Shown one piece after another: positions 7,357 through 15,664 of a stretch of 64,000 nucleotides of DNA (positions are counted from its first letter, which is position 1; every line of letters begins with the position of its first letter). Source of the stretch: JAANXG01 sp963731035. GTDB taxonomy: Bacteria > Pseudomonadota > Gammaproteobacteria > Arenicellales > JAANXG01. Below the pieces are notes generated by a model. It did not search any database. It had not been told where the DNA came from and saw nothing but the letters and a program-made list of their open reading frames with translations. Both the position numbers and the translations under genes were made by a program. The stretch covers positions 124,001 to 188,000 of the forward strand of contig CAVSUY010000006.1 in NCBI GenBank assembly GCA_963731035.1, written 5' to 3'.

Positions 7357-8148
7357 ATGACTTTCGAAGCGATCACTCTCGATACTTCCGGCAACCACGC
7401 CGTCCTCACCCTGAGGCGGCCGGCACGCCTGAACAGCATCAATGCGGCCATGCACCGAGAGCTGCGCGAGGCGCTGCGGGAGATTCGCGGCAACCCCGCC
7501 ATTCGCAGCCTGGTGCTCACCGGTGCCGGTCGCGCCTTCTGCTCCGGCCAGGACCTTGCCGAGCGCGCGGTGCCGGACGACGGCCCGGCGCCCGATCTCG
7601 GCGAGTCCCTGGACAAGCGATACAACCCCCTGGTGCGGACATTGCGTAGTCTCGACATGCCGGTGGTGTGCGCGGTCAACGGCGTGGCGGCGGGGGCGGG
7701 GTGCGGCCTGGCGCTCGCCTGCGACCTGGTGATCGCCGCGCGGTCGGCAAGCTTCGTGCTCTCGCACGCCGGCCTGGGCCTGGTGCCCGATGCCGGTGCC
7801 ACCTGGTTCCTGCCGAGACTGGTTGGTCGGGCGCGTGCGATGGGCATGGCGATGCTGGGCGAGGCGGTAAGCGCCGAGCAGGCCGAGGCCTGGGGGATGA
7901 TCTGGCAGTGCGTCGACAACGACCGGCTGACCGCACAGGCCCAGGCACTGGCGCAGCGGCTCGCGTCCCGGCCCGGCCGGGGCATGGCGCTGATCAAGCG
8001 CGCCGTCAACGCTTCCAGCGAGAATGCACTCGATCAGCAGCTCGATCTGGAGCGCGATCTCCAGCGCCTGGCGGGGCGCGCCGAAGACTACCGCGAGGGT
8101 GTGGCGGCGTTCATGGAAAAGCGCGAGCCGCGCTTCAAGGGAAAATGA
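7357..8148 (+). CDS. paaG: Crotonase-family isomerase, PaaG-type
   Basis: This is a 263-residue crotonase-fold protein with FCSGQDLAER, NGVAAGAGCGLALACD and SHAGLGLVPDAGATWFLPR, the last carrying the aspartate used by PaaG-type isomerases in place of the second hydratase glutamate. PaaG converts the ring epoxide to an oxepin in phenylacetate breakdown and also shifts the double bond of 3,4-dehydroadipyl-CoA to the 2,3 position. The second activity is what the box pathway needs, because BoxC plus an aldehyde dehydrogenase yields 3,4-dehydroadipyl-CoA. The start ATG 7357 fits the family N-terminus. The stop overlaps the paaH start. Confidence 0.88.
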   Translation: MTFEAITLDTSGNHAVLTLRRPARLNSINAAMHRELREALREIRGNPAIRSLVLTGAGRAFCSGQDLAERAVPDDGPAPDLGESLDKRYNPLVRTLRSLDMPVVCAVNGVAAGAGCGLALACDLVIAARSASFVLSHAGLGLVPDAGATWFLPRLVGRARAMGMAMLGEAVSAEQAEAWGMIWQCVDNDRLTAQAQALAQRLASRPGRGMALIKRAVNASSENALDQQLDLERDLQRLAGRAEDYREGVAAFMEKREPRFKGK

Positions 8149-9674
8149 TCGCTCTACCTGCCGGTACCACGGTGGCCGTTATCGGCGCCGGCACCATGGG
8201 CGCCGGCATCGCCCAGGTCGCCGCCGCGGCCGGCCATCCGGTGTTGCTGTATGACGTCGCGGAAGGCGCCGCTCAACACGGTGTCACCGTTACCGCGAAG
8301 GGGCTGGAGCGGCTGGTCGAGCGCGGCCGGATCACCGCGGCGGAGCGGGACGGCCTGCTGGATCGCATCAAACCGGTCGACGATCTCGAATCCCTGGCGC
8401 CGGCGGGGCTGGTCATCGAAGCCGTGGTGGAGGACCTGGAAGTCAAGCGGGGCATGTTCACTCGCCTCGAATCCATCTGCGAGGCGTCGGTCATTCTCGC
8501 GACCAACACCTCGTCGCTGTCCATCACCGCCATCGGCGCGGGGCTCGCGCGGCCGGGCAGGCTGGTGGGCATGCACTTCTTCAATCCGGCCCCGGTAATG
8601 AGGCTGGTGGAGGTAGTCAGTGGCTCGGCTACCGATCGAGGGGTCGCGGAGACCGTGCATGCGACGGCCGTGGCCTGGGGCAAGAGCCCGGTGTACGCGC
8701 GTTCCAGCCCGGGCTTCATCGTCAACCGCGTGGCGCGCCCGTTCTACGCCGAGGGTCTGCGGCTGCTGGAGGAGGGGGGCGCCGACGCCGCCACCATCGA
8801 CGCGATCATGAAGGAGTGCGGCGGCTTCCGAATGGGACCCTTCGAGCTGATGGACCTGATCGGCAACGACGTGAACCTGGCGGTGACGCGCACGGTATAT
8901 CGGAGCTATCACTACGACCCGCGGTTCAAGCCGAGCCTGCTCCAGGAGGAACTGGTCACGGCCGGCCGCCTCGGCCGCAAGACCGGGCGCGGTTTTTATG
9001 ACTACGCTGAAGGCGCGCAGGCGTCTCGACCCTGCACCGCGGAGACCGTCACGGCGCCGGGGCGCGTCGTCGTGGAAGGCGACCTCGGTGCCGCCGAGTT
9101 GCTGGTGGAACTCATGGAAGAGGCCGGCATCGTCGTGCAACGCGGCAAGGGCCCCGGCCTGATCCGTTGTGGGTCCGCGTGCCTGGCCCTCACCGACGGC
9201 CGCTATGCCACGGTGCGCTGCGCGGACGAGGGACTCGCGAACTTCGTGGCATTCGATCTCGCCGCGGATTACCGTGCAGCAACCCGCATCACACTGGCGC
9301 CCGCCGACCAGACCGGCGCCGTCACGCTGCGTGAGGCCCAGGGCCTGTTCCAGGCACTCGGGAAACAGGTGAGCATCATCGACGACTACCCTGGGCTGAT
9401 CGTCATGCGCACCGTGTGCATGCTGGCGAGCGAGGCGGCCGACGCCGTCAACCAGGGCATCTGCAGCGCGGCCGATGCCGACGTCGCCATGCAGCGCGGC
9501 CTCAACTATCCGCACGGTCCCCTGGCCTGGGCGGACACCATCGGCCTGCGCGCAGTCGTCACCGTTCTCGACAACCTTGCACTCACCTACGGCGAGGATC
9601 GCTACCGCTGCTCCCCGCTGCTGCGCCGAAAGCTCGCCGCCGGTGCGAACATGCGTGACACGGTCGGCGTATGA
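8145..9674 (+). CDS. paaH: 3-Hydroxyadipyl-CoA dehydrogenase, PaaH-type
   Basis: This 509-residue NAD-dependent 3-hydroxyacyl-CoA dehydrogenase has the nucleotide site AVIGAGTMGAGIAQVAA at about residues 11-27. HFFNPAPVMRLVEVV follows and SSPGFIVNR begins the C-terminal domain. The length, with a second C-terminal substrate domain (GLIVMRTVCMLASEAADAV near residue 420), is that of the long PaaH-type rather than the short 280-residue form. It would oxidise 3-hydroxyadipyl-CoA to 3-oxoadipyl-CoA. ATG 8145 overlaps the paaG stop by four bases. It belongs to the hydrolase-paaFGHJ operon. Confidence 0.9.
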   Translation: MIALPAGTTVAVIGAGTMGAGIAQVAAAAGHPVLLYDVAEGAAQHGVTVTAKGLERLVERGRITAAERDGLLDRIKPVDDLESLAPAGLVIEAVVEDLEVKRGMFTRLESICEASVILATNTSSLSITAIGAGLARPGRLVGMHFFNPAPVMRLVEVVSGSATDRGVAETVHATAVAWGKSPVYARSSPGFIVNRVARPFYAEGLRLLEEGGADAATIDAIMKECGGFRMGPFELMDLIGNDVNLAVTRTVYRSYHYDPRFKPSLLQEELVTAGRLGRKTGRGFYDYAEGAQASRPCTAETVTAPGRVVVEGDLGAAELLVELMEEAGIVVQRGKGPGLIRCGSACLALTDGRYATVRCADEGLANFVAFDLAADYRAATRITLAPADQTGAVTLREAQGLFQALGKQVSIIDDYPGLIVMRTVCMLASEAADAVNQGICSAADADVAMQRGLNYPHGPLAWADTIGLRAVVTVLDNLALTYGEDRYRCSPLLRRKLAAGANMRDTVGV

Positions 9675-9704
9675 TTCAACGAGCCGCAACATCGGAGCAC
9701 GGGC

Positions 9705-10910
9705 ATGAAAGACGCTTTCATCTGCGACGCTATTCGCACGCCGATCGGCCGCTACGGTAGTGCGCTGGCGTCGATACGCACCGACGACCTCGCGGCCCTG
9801 CCCATCAAGGCCCTTATGGAGCGCAATACCGGCGTGGACTGGGAAACGGTTGACGACGTCATCCTCGGCTGCGCCAATCAGGCCGGGGAGGACAACCGCA
9901 ATGTGGCGCGCATGGCGGCGCTGCTCGCGGGCCTGCCGGTGGCGGTGCCGGGCAGCACCGTCAACCGCCTGTGCGCCTCCGGCATGGACGCGGTAGGCAT
10001 CGCGGCCCGCGCCATCCGGACCGGCGAAGCGGAACTGGCGATCGCCGGGGGCGTGGAGAGCATGTCGCGCGCCCCGTTCGTGCTCGGCAAGGCGCAAGCG
10101 GCTTTCAGCCGCAAGGCCGAGATCTTCGACACCACCATCGGCTGGCGATTCGTCAATCCCCTCATGCACGAGCTCTACGGAACCGACTCGATGCCCGGGA
10201 CCGCCGACAACGTGGCGGAAGACTACGGTGTGTCGCGTGCCGACCAGGATGCGTTCGCGCTGCGCAGTCAGAGACGCTGGGCGGGAGCGCAGCAGGTGGG
10301 CTTTTTCGCCCGCGAGGTCATCCCGGTGGAGGTGCCGCAGCGCAAGGAACCGCCGATAAAAGTGGACACCGACGAGCACCCGCGTCCCGATGTCACCGGG
10401 GAGAAGCTGGCCCGGTTGCCAGGTATCAACGGGCCGGACAAGACCGTTACTGCCGGCAACGCCTCCGGTGTCAACGACGGCGCCTGCGCGCTGCTTCTGG
10501 CCTCGGAGGAAGCGGCCGGCCGCCATGGCTTGAAGCTTTTGGCCCGGGTGCTGGCGACGGCGAGTGCCGGTGTTGCTCCTCGCGTCATGGGCATCGGCCC
10601 GGTGCCGGCGATACGCAAGGTCCTGTCCCTTGCCGGGCTCGAGCTGGAGCAGATGGACCTGATCGAGCTCAACGAGGCCTTCGCCGCCCAGGCCCTGGCG
10701 GTGCTGCGCGAGCTCGGGGTGCCCGACGACGCGCCCCACGTGAATCCCAACGGCGGCGCCATCGCCGTCGGCCATCCACTCGGCATGAGCGGCGCCCGCC
10801 TGATTACCACCGCGACCCACCAGCTCCAGCGCAGTGGCGGCCGCTACGCCCTGTGCACCATGTGCGTGGGTGTCGGACAGGGCGTCGCCATGATTATCGA
10901 ACGAATATAG
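9705..10910 (+). CDS. paaJ: 3-Oxoadipyl-CoA thiolase
   Basis: This 401-residue thiolase cleaves 3-oxoadipyl-CoA to succinyl-CoA and acetyl-CoA. The acylated cysteine is Cys90 in NRLCASGMDAVG. The other active-site blocks are NEAFAAQ, GGAIAVGHPLGMSG and CTMCVGVGQG near the C-terminus. MKDAFICDAIRTPIGRYGS is the usual N-terminus of PcaF/PaaJ enzymes. It is the last of the paaFGHJ run. Since benzoate (box) and possibly anthranilate products also arrive as dicarboxylic CoA esters, it may be a common exit for several routes here. A REP pair and a leader frame separate it from the next operon. Confidence 0.92.
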   Translation: MKDAFICDAIRTPIGRYGSALASIRTDDLAALPIKALMERNTGVDWETVDDVILGCANQAGEDNRNVARMAALLAGLPVAVPGSTVNRLCASGMDAVGIAARAIRTGEAELAIAGGVESMSRAPFVLGKAQAAFSRKAEIFDTTIGWRFVNPLMHELYGTDSMPGTADNVAEDYGVSRADQDAFALRSQRRWAGAQQVGFFAREVIPVEVPQRKEPPIKVDTDEHPRPDVTGEKLARLPGINGPDKTVTAGNASGVNDGACALLLASEEAAGRHGLKLLARVLATASAGVAPRVMGIGPVPAIRKVLSLAGLELEQMDLIELNEAFAAQALAVLRELGVPDDAPHVNPNGGAIAVGHPLGMSGARLITTATHQLQRSGGRYALCTMCVGVGQGVAMIIERI

Positions 10911-10973
10911 GTCGGCTATCATGCCGACAAGGGCACCTGGACAGGCGTGCGTTTGTTGGGCTGAAGCCCGACC
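10907..10973. repeat. REP-like repeats, family B
   Basis: ATAGGTCGGCTATCATGCCGAC at 10907-10928 and the inverted partner TTGTTGGGCTGAAGCCCGACC at 10953-10973 resemble the copies at 774 and 881. They overlap the paaJ stop codon and precede a family A pair. Confidence 0.55.
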
Positions 10974-10997
10974 GGCAGCGGGGGGTTGCAGGTAGGG

Positions 10998-11080
10998 CAT
11001 CGCGGCTGAAGCCGCTCCTACAATCCCGGGTTCGGCACCACGGCAATCCTCGGATTGTAGGAGCGGCTTCAGCCGCGATT
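10998..11080. repeat. REP-like inverted pair, family A
   Basis: ATCGCGGCTGAAGCCGCTCC at 10998 is mirrored by GGAGCGGCTTCAGCCGCGAT ending at 11079, separated by about 35 bp. The same pair occurs at 15574, 24582 and 36680, and single copies at 23272, 23488 and 31019. The unit is itself a short hairpin (GCGGCT GAAGCCGC). It lies in the gap between paaJ and the aminobenzoyl-CoA operon. Confidence 0.75.
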
Positions 11081-11132
11081 GGGCCGCAGCGATATTTTAA
11101 GCTTGAAATAAATCCAGGGAGGTGAAATACTG

Positions 11133-11168
11133 ATGCCCCGCACGCCCTTGCGAGGTACCGGGGTTTGA
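11133..11168 (+). CDS. Putative 11-residue leader peptide coupled to the monooxygenase
   Basis: GGGAGGTGA at 11117-11125 is a near-ideal ribosome binding site seven bases before ATG 11133. That ATG opens MPRTPLRGTGV and stops at 11166-11168. The stop overlaps the TTG start of the monooxygenase as TTGA, and the TTG has no ribosome binding site of its own. Translational coupling through this mini-frame is the simplest reading. Confidence 0.5.
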   Translation: MPRTPLRGTGV

Positions 11169-13456
11169 AGATCGCCTGTGTCGGCGGCGGGCCCGCCGGC
11201 CTGTATTTCGCCATCAGCGCCAAGCTGCGCGACCCGCGGCACCAGGTGCACGTACTCGAGCGCAACCGCCCGGACGACACCTTCGGCTGGGGGGTGGTGC
11301 TCTCCGACGAGACCCTGCAAAACCTCGCCGCCAACGACCCGCCCAGCGCCGAGGCGATCCGCAGCCACTTTGCGTACTGGGACGACATCGCTGTCTTCTA
11401 CCGCGGTACCAGGACCGTCTCCACCGGCCACGGCTTCTGCGGCATCGGCCGCATGCGGCTGCTGCTGATCCTGCAGCAGCGCGCCCGCGAGCTCGGCGTT
11501 GAGCTGCGCTTTGAGACCGAGGTCGAGGATTTCGATGCACTGGCAGGCGGTTACGACCTGGTGGTGGCCGCCGACGGATTGAACTCCAGGGTACGCCGCC
11601 GCTACGGGAAGCACTTCGGAGTGGATGTCGATCAACGCCGCTGCAAGTTCTTATGGTTGGGCACCCGGCAGAAGTTCGACGACGCCTTCACCTTCATCTT
11701 CGAGCAGACGGAGCACGGCTGGGTGTGGGCCCACGCCTACCAGTTCGACGACGACACCGCGACCTTCATCGCCGAGTGCAGCGATGAAACCTGGAACCGT
11801 TTCGGCTTCGGTGATATGAGCAAAGAGGAATCGGGCGCCACTCTTGAAGGGATTTTCCGCGAGTATCTGGGCGGCCACGAGCTCATGAACAACGCCAACC
11901 ACATCCGCGGCTCCGCCTGGCTGAGCTTCCCCCGGGTGCTGTGCGAACGCTGGTCACACAAGAACATCGTGCTGATGGGGGACGCCGCCGCCACTGCGCA
12001 CTTTTCCGTGGGCTCGGGCACCAAGCTGGCGATGGAGAGCGCCATCGCACTTGCCGACCGATTGCAAGGCGAGCCCACGGTGTCCGTCGCCTTGGCCAAG
12101 TACGAGTCGGAACGCCGCCTGGAGGTCCTGCGTCTGCAGAACGCGGCTCGCAACTCGCTCGAGTGGTTCGAGGACGTGGAACGCTATCTGCACCTGGACC
12201 CGACTCAGTTCACCTACTCCCTGCTGACGCGCTCGCAGCGCATTAGCCACGAGAACCTGCGCCTGCGCGACGCGCGCTGGCTGGAAGGGGCGGAACGGTG
12301 GTTCCAGGAACGGGCCGGCGTCCGGGACAAGCGCGTCCGTGCGCCGATGTTTGTGCCGTTCAGGTTGCGTGGTCTGGAACTCAAGAACCGGGTCGTGGTT
12401 TCGCCCATGGACCAGTACAAGGCCGTCGACGGCTGCCCCACGGACTGGCATTTCGTTCACTACTGCGAGCGTGCCAAGGGCGGCGCCGGCCTGGTGTGCA
12501 TCGAGATGACCTGCGTCAGCCCGGAAGGCCGGATCAGCCCCGGATGCACCGGCATGTACGCCCCCGAGCACGAGCATGCCTGGCGGCGCATCGTGGACTT
12601 CGTGCACCACGAGACCGACGCCAGGATCTGCTGCCAGCTTGGCCACTCCGGTCCCAAGGGCTCCACCCAGCTCGGCTGGGAGGAAGCGGACGCGCCGCTC
12701 GCCGAGGGCAACTGGCCGGTGATATCGGCGTCCGATATTCCCTGGTCGGACCGCAACCAGACACCGAAGCCCATGGACCGGGCGGACATGGATATCGTCA
12801 AGGCGCAGTTCGTCGCGGCAGCCGAGATGGCGCAGCGGGCGGGTTTCGACATGCTTGAGCTGCATTGCGCGCACGGCTACCTGCTGTCGTCCTTCATTAC
12901 GCCCCTCACCAACAACCGCGGCGACGAGTACGGCGGCAGCCTCGAGAACCGGATGCGCTATCCCCTGGAAATCTTTCGCGCGGTGCGTTCGGTGTGGCCG
13001 GACGAAAAGCCGATCTCGGTGCGAATCTCCGCCAACGACTGGGTCGGCGACCTGGGAATCGACCCGCGCGACGCGGTGGACATCGCCCGTTGCCTGCAGC
13101 AGGCCGGCGTCGACATCTGCGACGTATCGGCCGGGCAGACCTCGGTGCACGCACAGCCCGTCTACGGGCGCATGTTCCAGACGCCTTTCTCCGACCGGAT
13201 CCGCAACGAGACCGGAATGAAAACCATGGCGGTCGGCAACATCTACGAGCCGGACCACGCCAATTCCATCCTGATGGCGGGACGGGCGGACCTGGTGTGC
13301 CTGGCCCGGCCGCATCTTTCCGATCCCTACTGGACCCTGCACGCGGCGGCGGCCCTGGGCGACGAAGGGCAGACCTGGCCGGCGCCATACTATCGCGGTC
13401 GTGACCAGCTCTATCGCCTGGCACGGCGCGGCGAGGGTGTGGGGTTACGCGTGTGA
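11165..13456 (+). CDS. 2-Aminobenzoyl-CoA monooxygenase/reductase (fused)
   Basis: This 763-residue two-domain flavoprotein joins a class A FAD monooxygenase (FAD motif GGGPAGLYF at residues 7-15, VLMGDAAATAHFSVGSGTK near 270) to an old-yellow-enzyme-type FMN reductase. The second domain runs from about residue 390 to the end, with KNRVVVSPMDQY, LELHCAHGYLLSSF and YGGSLENRMRYPLEIFRAV. The fusion is that of anthraniloyl-CoA monooxygenase/reductase of Azoarcus evansii. That enzyme hydroxylates and then reduces 2-aminobenzoyl-CoA, removing aromaticity. Databases often name this architecture a salicylyl-CoA 5-hydroxylase/oxidoreductase, so 2-hydroxybenzoyl-CoA is the alternative substrate. The start codon is TTG at 11165, fixed by the N-terminal FAD motif and the overlap with a leader frame. 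The nearby aminobenzoate ligase supports anthranilate. Confidence 0.88.
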   Translation: MKIACVGGGPAGLYFAISAKLRDPRHQVHVLERNRPDDTFGWGVVLSDETLQNLAANDPPSAEAIRSHFAYWDDIAVFYRGTRTVSTGHGFCGIGRMRLLLILQQRARELGVELRFETEVEDFDALAGGYDLVVAADGLNSRVRRRYGKHFGVDVDQRRCKFLWLGTRQKFDDAFTFIFEQTEHGWVWAHAYQFDDDTATFIAECSDETWNRFGFGDMSKEESGATLEGIFREYLGGHELMNNANHIRGSAWLSFPRVLCERWSHKNIVLMGDAAATAHFSVGSGTKLAMESAIALADRLQGEPTVSVALAKYESERRLEVLRLQNAARNSLEWFEDVERYLHLDPTQFTYSLLTRSQRISHENLRLRDARWLEGAERWFQERAGVRDKRVRAPMFVPFRLRGLELKNRVVVSPMDQYKAVDGCPTDWHFVHYCERAKGGAGLVCIEMTCVSPEGRISPGCTGMYAPEHEHAWRRIVDFVHHETDARICCQLGHSGPKGSTQLGWEEADAPLAEGNWPVISASDIPWSDRNQTPKPMDRADMDIVKAQFVAAAEMAQRAGFDMLELHCAHGYLLSSFITPLTNNRGDEYGGSLENRMRYPLEIFRAVRSVWPDEKPISVRISANDWVGDLGIDPRDAVDIARCLQQAGVDICDVSAGQTSVHAQPVYGRMFQTPFSDRIRNETGMKTMAVGNIYEPDHANSILMAGRADLVCLARPHLSDPYWTLHAAAALGDEGQTWPAPYYRGRDQLYRLARRGEGVGLRV

Positions 13457-14220
13457 TGGCCGATCCCGCCGGCAAGCATGCGCTGGTGACGGGCGGCGGC
13501 TCGGGCATCGGTGCGGCCATCGCCCTCGCCCTGGCCGAGGCCGGGGCCACGGTCACCCTATGCGGGCGCCGGCGCGAAGCGCTGGAAGCGGTCCGTGAGC
13601 GCAGTGCGGGGATCAACGCGGTGCAGGCGGACGTGACCGACGAGCAGTCCGTCGCCGCGCTGTTCACCGCCGCCCGCGACGTCGCCGGTCCGGTGGACAT
13701 CGTGGTGGCCAACGCGGGGGCGGCGGAGAGCGCACCGTTCGCCGGCACCGGCATCGACCTGTGGCAGCGCATGATCGCAGTAAACCTGACGGGAGTGTTC
13801 CTGACCCTCAAGCAGGCGGTGGAAGACATGTCCGGCAAGTCTTGGGGACGGATCGTGACCATCGCCTCCACCGCGGGACTCAAAGGCTATCCGTACACCG
13901 CCGCCTACTGCGCCGCCAAGCACGGCGCGATCGGGCTGACTCGCGCCCTGGCCGTGGAAACCGCCGGCAGCGGTATCACCGTGAACGCCGTGTGCCCCGG
14001 CTTTGTTGACACGCCGCTTCTGGACAAGAGCATCGCCAACATCGTCGAGCGGACCGGCAGGAGCGCGGACGAGGCCCGCGGCATCCTCGCGGCGGCCAAT
14101 CCCATGAAGCGGCTGATCGAGCCCGCGGAAGTAGCGCGGGCCGTGCTCTGGCTGGTCGGGCCGGATTCCGATGCGGTCACCGGTCAGGCCCTATCCGTTT
14201 CGGGAGGAGAGACATGGTGA
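13456..14220 (+). CDS. SDR family 3-hydroxyacyl-CoA dehydrogenase-like protein
   Basis: This is a 254-residue classical short-chain dehydrogenase. It has the cofactor motif TGGGSGIGAAIA at about 12-23, NAG near 87, and the catalytic YTAAYCAAKHG with the YxxxK pair. The ATG overlaps the monooxygenase stop by one base (TGATG); a GTG three bases earlier is possible. In the 2-aminobenzoyl-CoA operon it probably oxidises a 3-hydroxyacyl-CoA intermediate formed after the enoyl-CoA hydratase step. SDR proteins accompany the aminobenzoyl-CoA genes in Azoarcus evansii. The exact substrate is inferred from context only. Confidence 0.87.
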   Translation: MADPAGKHALVTGGGSGIGAAIALALAEAGATVTLCGRRREALEAVRERSAGINAVQADVTDEQSVAALFTAARDVAGPVDIVVANAGAAESAPFAGTGIDLWQRMIAVNLTGVFLTLKQAVEDMSGKSWGRIVTIASTAGLKGYPYTAAYCAAKHGAIGLTRALAVETAGSGITVNAVCPGFVDTPLLDKSIANIVERTGRSADEARGILAAANPMKRLIEPAEVARAVLWLVGPDSDAVTGQALSVSGGETW

Positions 14221-14708
14221 CCATGGCAAGAGCCGTGAGCTCTGACCTCAGCAAGGCGCGGCTGCGCGTGTGGATCCGGCTCTATCGAGCCACCCGCGCT
14301 GTCGAGACCGAGCTGCGCGAGCGTCTGCGGCGCGAGTTCGACGCGACCCTGCCCCGCTTCGACGTTCTGGCGGCGCTGTACCGGCGGCCGGAGGGCCTGT
14401 TGATGACGGAGCTGTCGCGCGCCCTGATGGTCTCCAACGGCAACGTTACCGGCATTGTCGGTCGCCTGGTGGGCGACGGCCTGATTCAACGCACTCGCCG
14501 AAACGGAGACCGCCGTACCTCCATCGTGCGCCTGACCCCCAAGGGGTTCAGACATTTCGAGCGCATGGCGACGGCGCATGAGAGCTGGGTCAACGAGCTG
14601 CTCGGTGACTTTGGCCAGGACGAAGTTGAGCAACTTTCTGAAATCTTCAAGCAACTGAAGCCGACCCGGCAATCGGCCCGGCTGTCGGACCAGGAGGCGC
14701 AAGCATGA
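14214..14708 (+). CDS. MarR family transcriptional regulator
   Basis: This 164-residue winged-helix protein of the MarR family has a recognition-helix region LLMTELSRALMVSNGNVTGIVGRLVGDGLI at about 63-92. The wing RRNGDRRTSIVRLTPKG follows at about 94-110. Family members usually bind an aromatic acid or its CoA ester and repress neighbouring catabolic operons. This one lies inside the aminobenzoyl-CoA operon, overlapping the SDR gene by 7 bp and the next hydratase by 4 bp. Feedback control by an anthranilate-derived ligand is a reasonable inference. I see no convincing palindromic operator for it. Confidence 0.88.
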   Translation: MVTMARAVSSDLSKARLRVWIRLYRATRAVETELRERLRREFDATLPRFDVLAALYRRPEGLLMTELSRALMVSNGNVTGIVGRLVGDGLIQRTRRNGDRRTSIVRLTPKGFRHFERMATAHESWVNELLGDFGQDEVEQLSEIFKQLKPTRQSARLSDQEAQA

Positions 14709-15517
14709 CACGAATGGCGAGTCTAAACCCGAAGCATTTCAACTGGCGGCTGGAAGGGCAGGTCGCCGTGATCTCCCTGGCCCGGCCCGAACGAAAGAAT
14801 CCCCTCACCTTCGAGACCTATGCCGAGCTGGGCGACACCTTCCGCCAACTGAGCGACGCCGAGGACGTGAAGGCCGTGGTGATGGCTTCCACGGGCGGCA
14901 ATTTCTGCTCCGGCGGTGATGTCCACGAGATCATCGGTCCCTTGGTGGATTCGGACATGAAAGGCCTGCTGGCCTTCACCCGCATGACCGGCGACCTGGT
15001 GAAGGCGATGCTCGGCTGCCGCAGGCCGGTCGTGGCCGCGGTTGATGGCGTGTGCGTCGGTGCCGGTGCGATCATTGCCATGGCGTCGGACATCCGCATG
15101 GCGACGCCCGAAGCGAGGACCGCTTTCCTGTTCACTCGCGTCGGCCTCGCCGGCTGCGACATGGGAGCCTGCGCCATCCTGCCGCGCATCATCGGCCAGG
15201 GCCGCGCCGCCGAGCTGCTGTATACCGGCCGGGTGATGAGCGCGGAGGAAGGCCACGCCTGGGGCTTCTACAACCACCTGGTCGCCGCCGCCGACCTGGA
15301 GAAAGAAGCGGTGGACTTCGCGCGGCACCTGGCGGCCGGGCCGACCTTCGCCCACGGCATCACCAAGACCCAGCTCAACCAGGAGTGGTCCATGAGCCTC
15401 GAACAGGCGATCGAGTCCGAGGCCCAGGCCCAGGCCCTCTGCATGCAGACCCGGGACTTCGAGCGTGCCTATAAGGCGTTCGTGGCGAAGGAGAAGCCGG
15501 TGTTCGAAGGGGATTGA
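14705..15517 (+). CDS. Enoyl-CoA hydratase family protein (aminobenzoyl-CoA operon)
   Basis: This is a 270-residue crotonase-fold protein with oxyanion motifs FCSGGDVHEI and DGVCVGAGAIIAMASDIR, and RVGLAGCDMGACAILPR at the active-site loop. The loop departs from both PaaF and PaaG: CDMGAC replaces PGAGG, so the chemistry may be isomerisation or hydration of an unusual substrate. Its ATG overlaps the MarR stop by four bases. A hydratase of this kind belongs to the anthranilate gene clusters of Azoarcus evansii, acting after the ring is dearomatised. A family A REP pair follows before the acyl-CoA dehydrogenase. Confidence 0.87.
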   Translation: MTRMASLNPKHFNWRLEGQVAVISLARPERKNPLTFETYAELGDTFRQLSDAEDVKAVVMASTGGNFCSGGDVHEIIGPLVDSDMKGLLAFTRMTGDLVKAMLGCRRPVVAAVDGVCVGAGAIIAMASDIRMATPEARTAFLFTRVGLAGCDMGACAILPRIIGQGRAAELLYTGRVMSAEEGHAWGFYNHLVAAADLEKEAVDFARHLAAGPTFAHGITKTQLNQEWSMSLEQAIESEAQAQALCMQTRDFERAYKAFVAKEKPVFEGD

Positions 15518-15573
15518 GGTGATGGGTTCGCGGCTGCGACATTTCGATTGTTTTCTCGGTTATCTCTATGAGG

Positions 15574-15656
15574 AATCGCGGCTGAAGCCGCTCCTGCAAT
15601 CCGTCTTCCGGCACGGTACCGAACCCCGGATTGCAGGAGCGGCTTCAGCCGCGATT
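15574..15656. repeat. REP-like inverted pair, family A
   Basis: AATCGCGGCTGAAGCCGCTC at 15574 and its inverted partner ending at 15656 match the pair at 10998, with G for A at one spacer position (CTGCAATCC). The pair ends eight bases before the start codon of the acyl-CoA dehydrogenase, which therefore lacks an ordinary ribosome binding site. Confidence 0.75.
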
Positions 15657-15664
15657 GATCTACG

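Noticed and set aside
8154..11000. Very long open frame on the minus strand opposite paaH and paaJ
   Set aside because: It mirrors two well-supported genes, lacks any recognisable domain and is rich in His, Arg and Gly as expected of antisense reading in GC-rich DNA.
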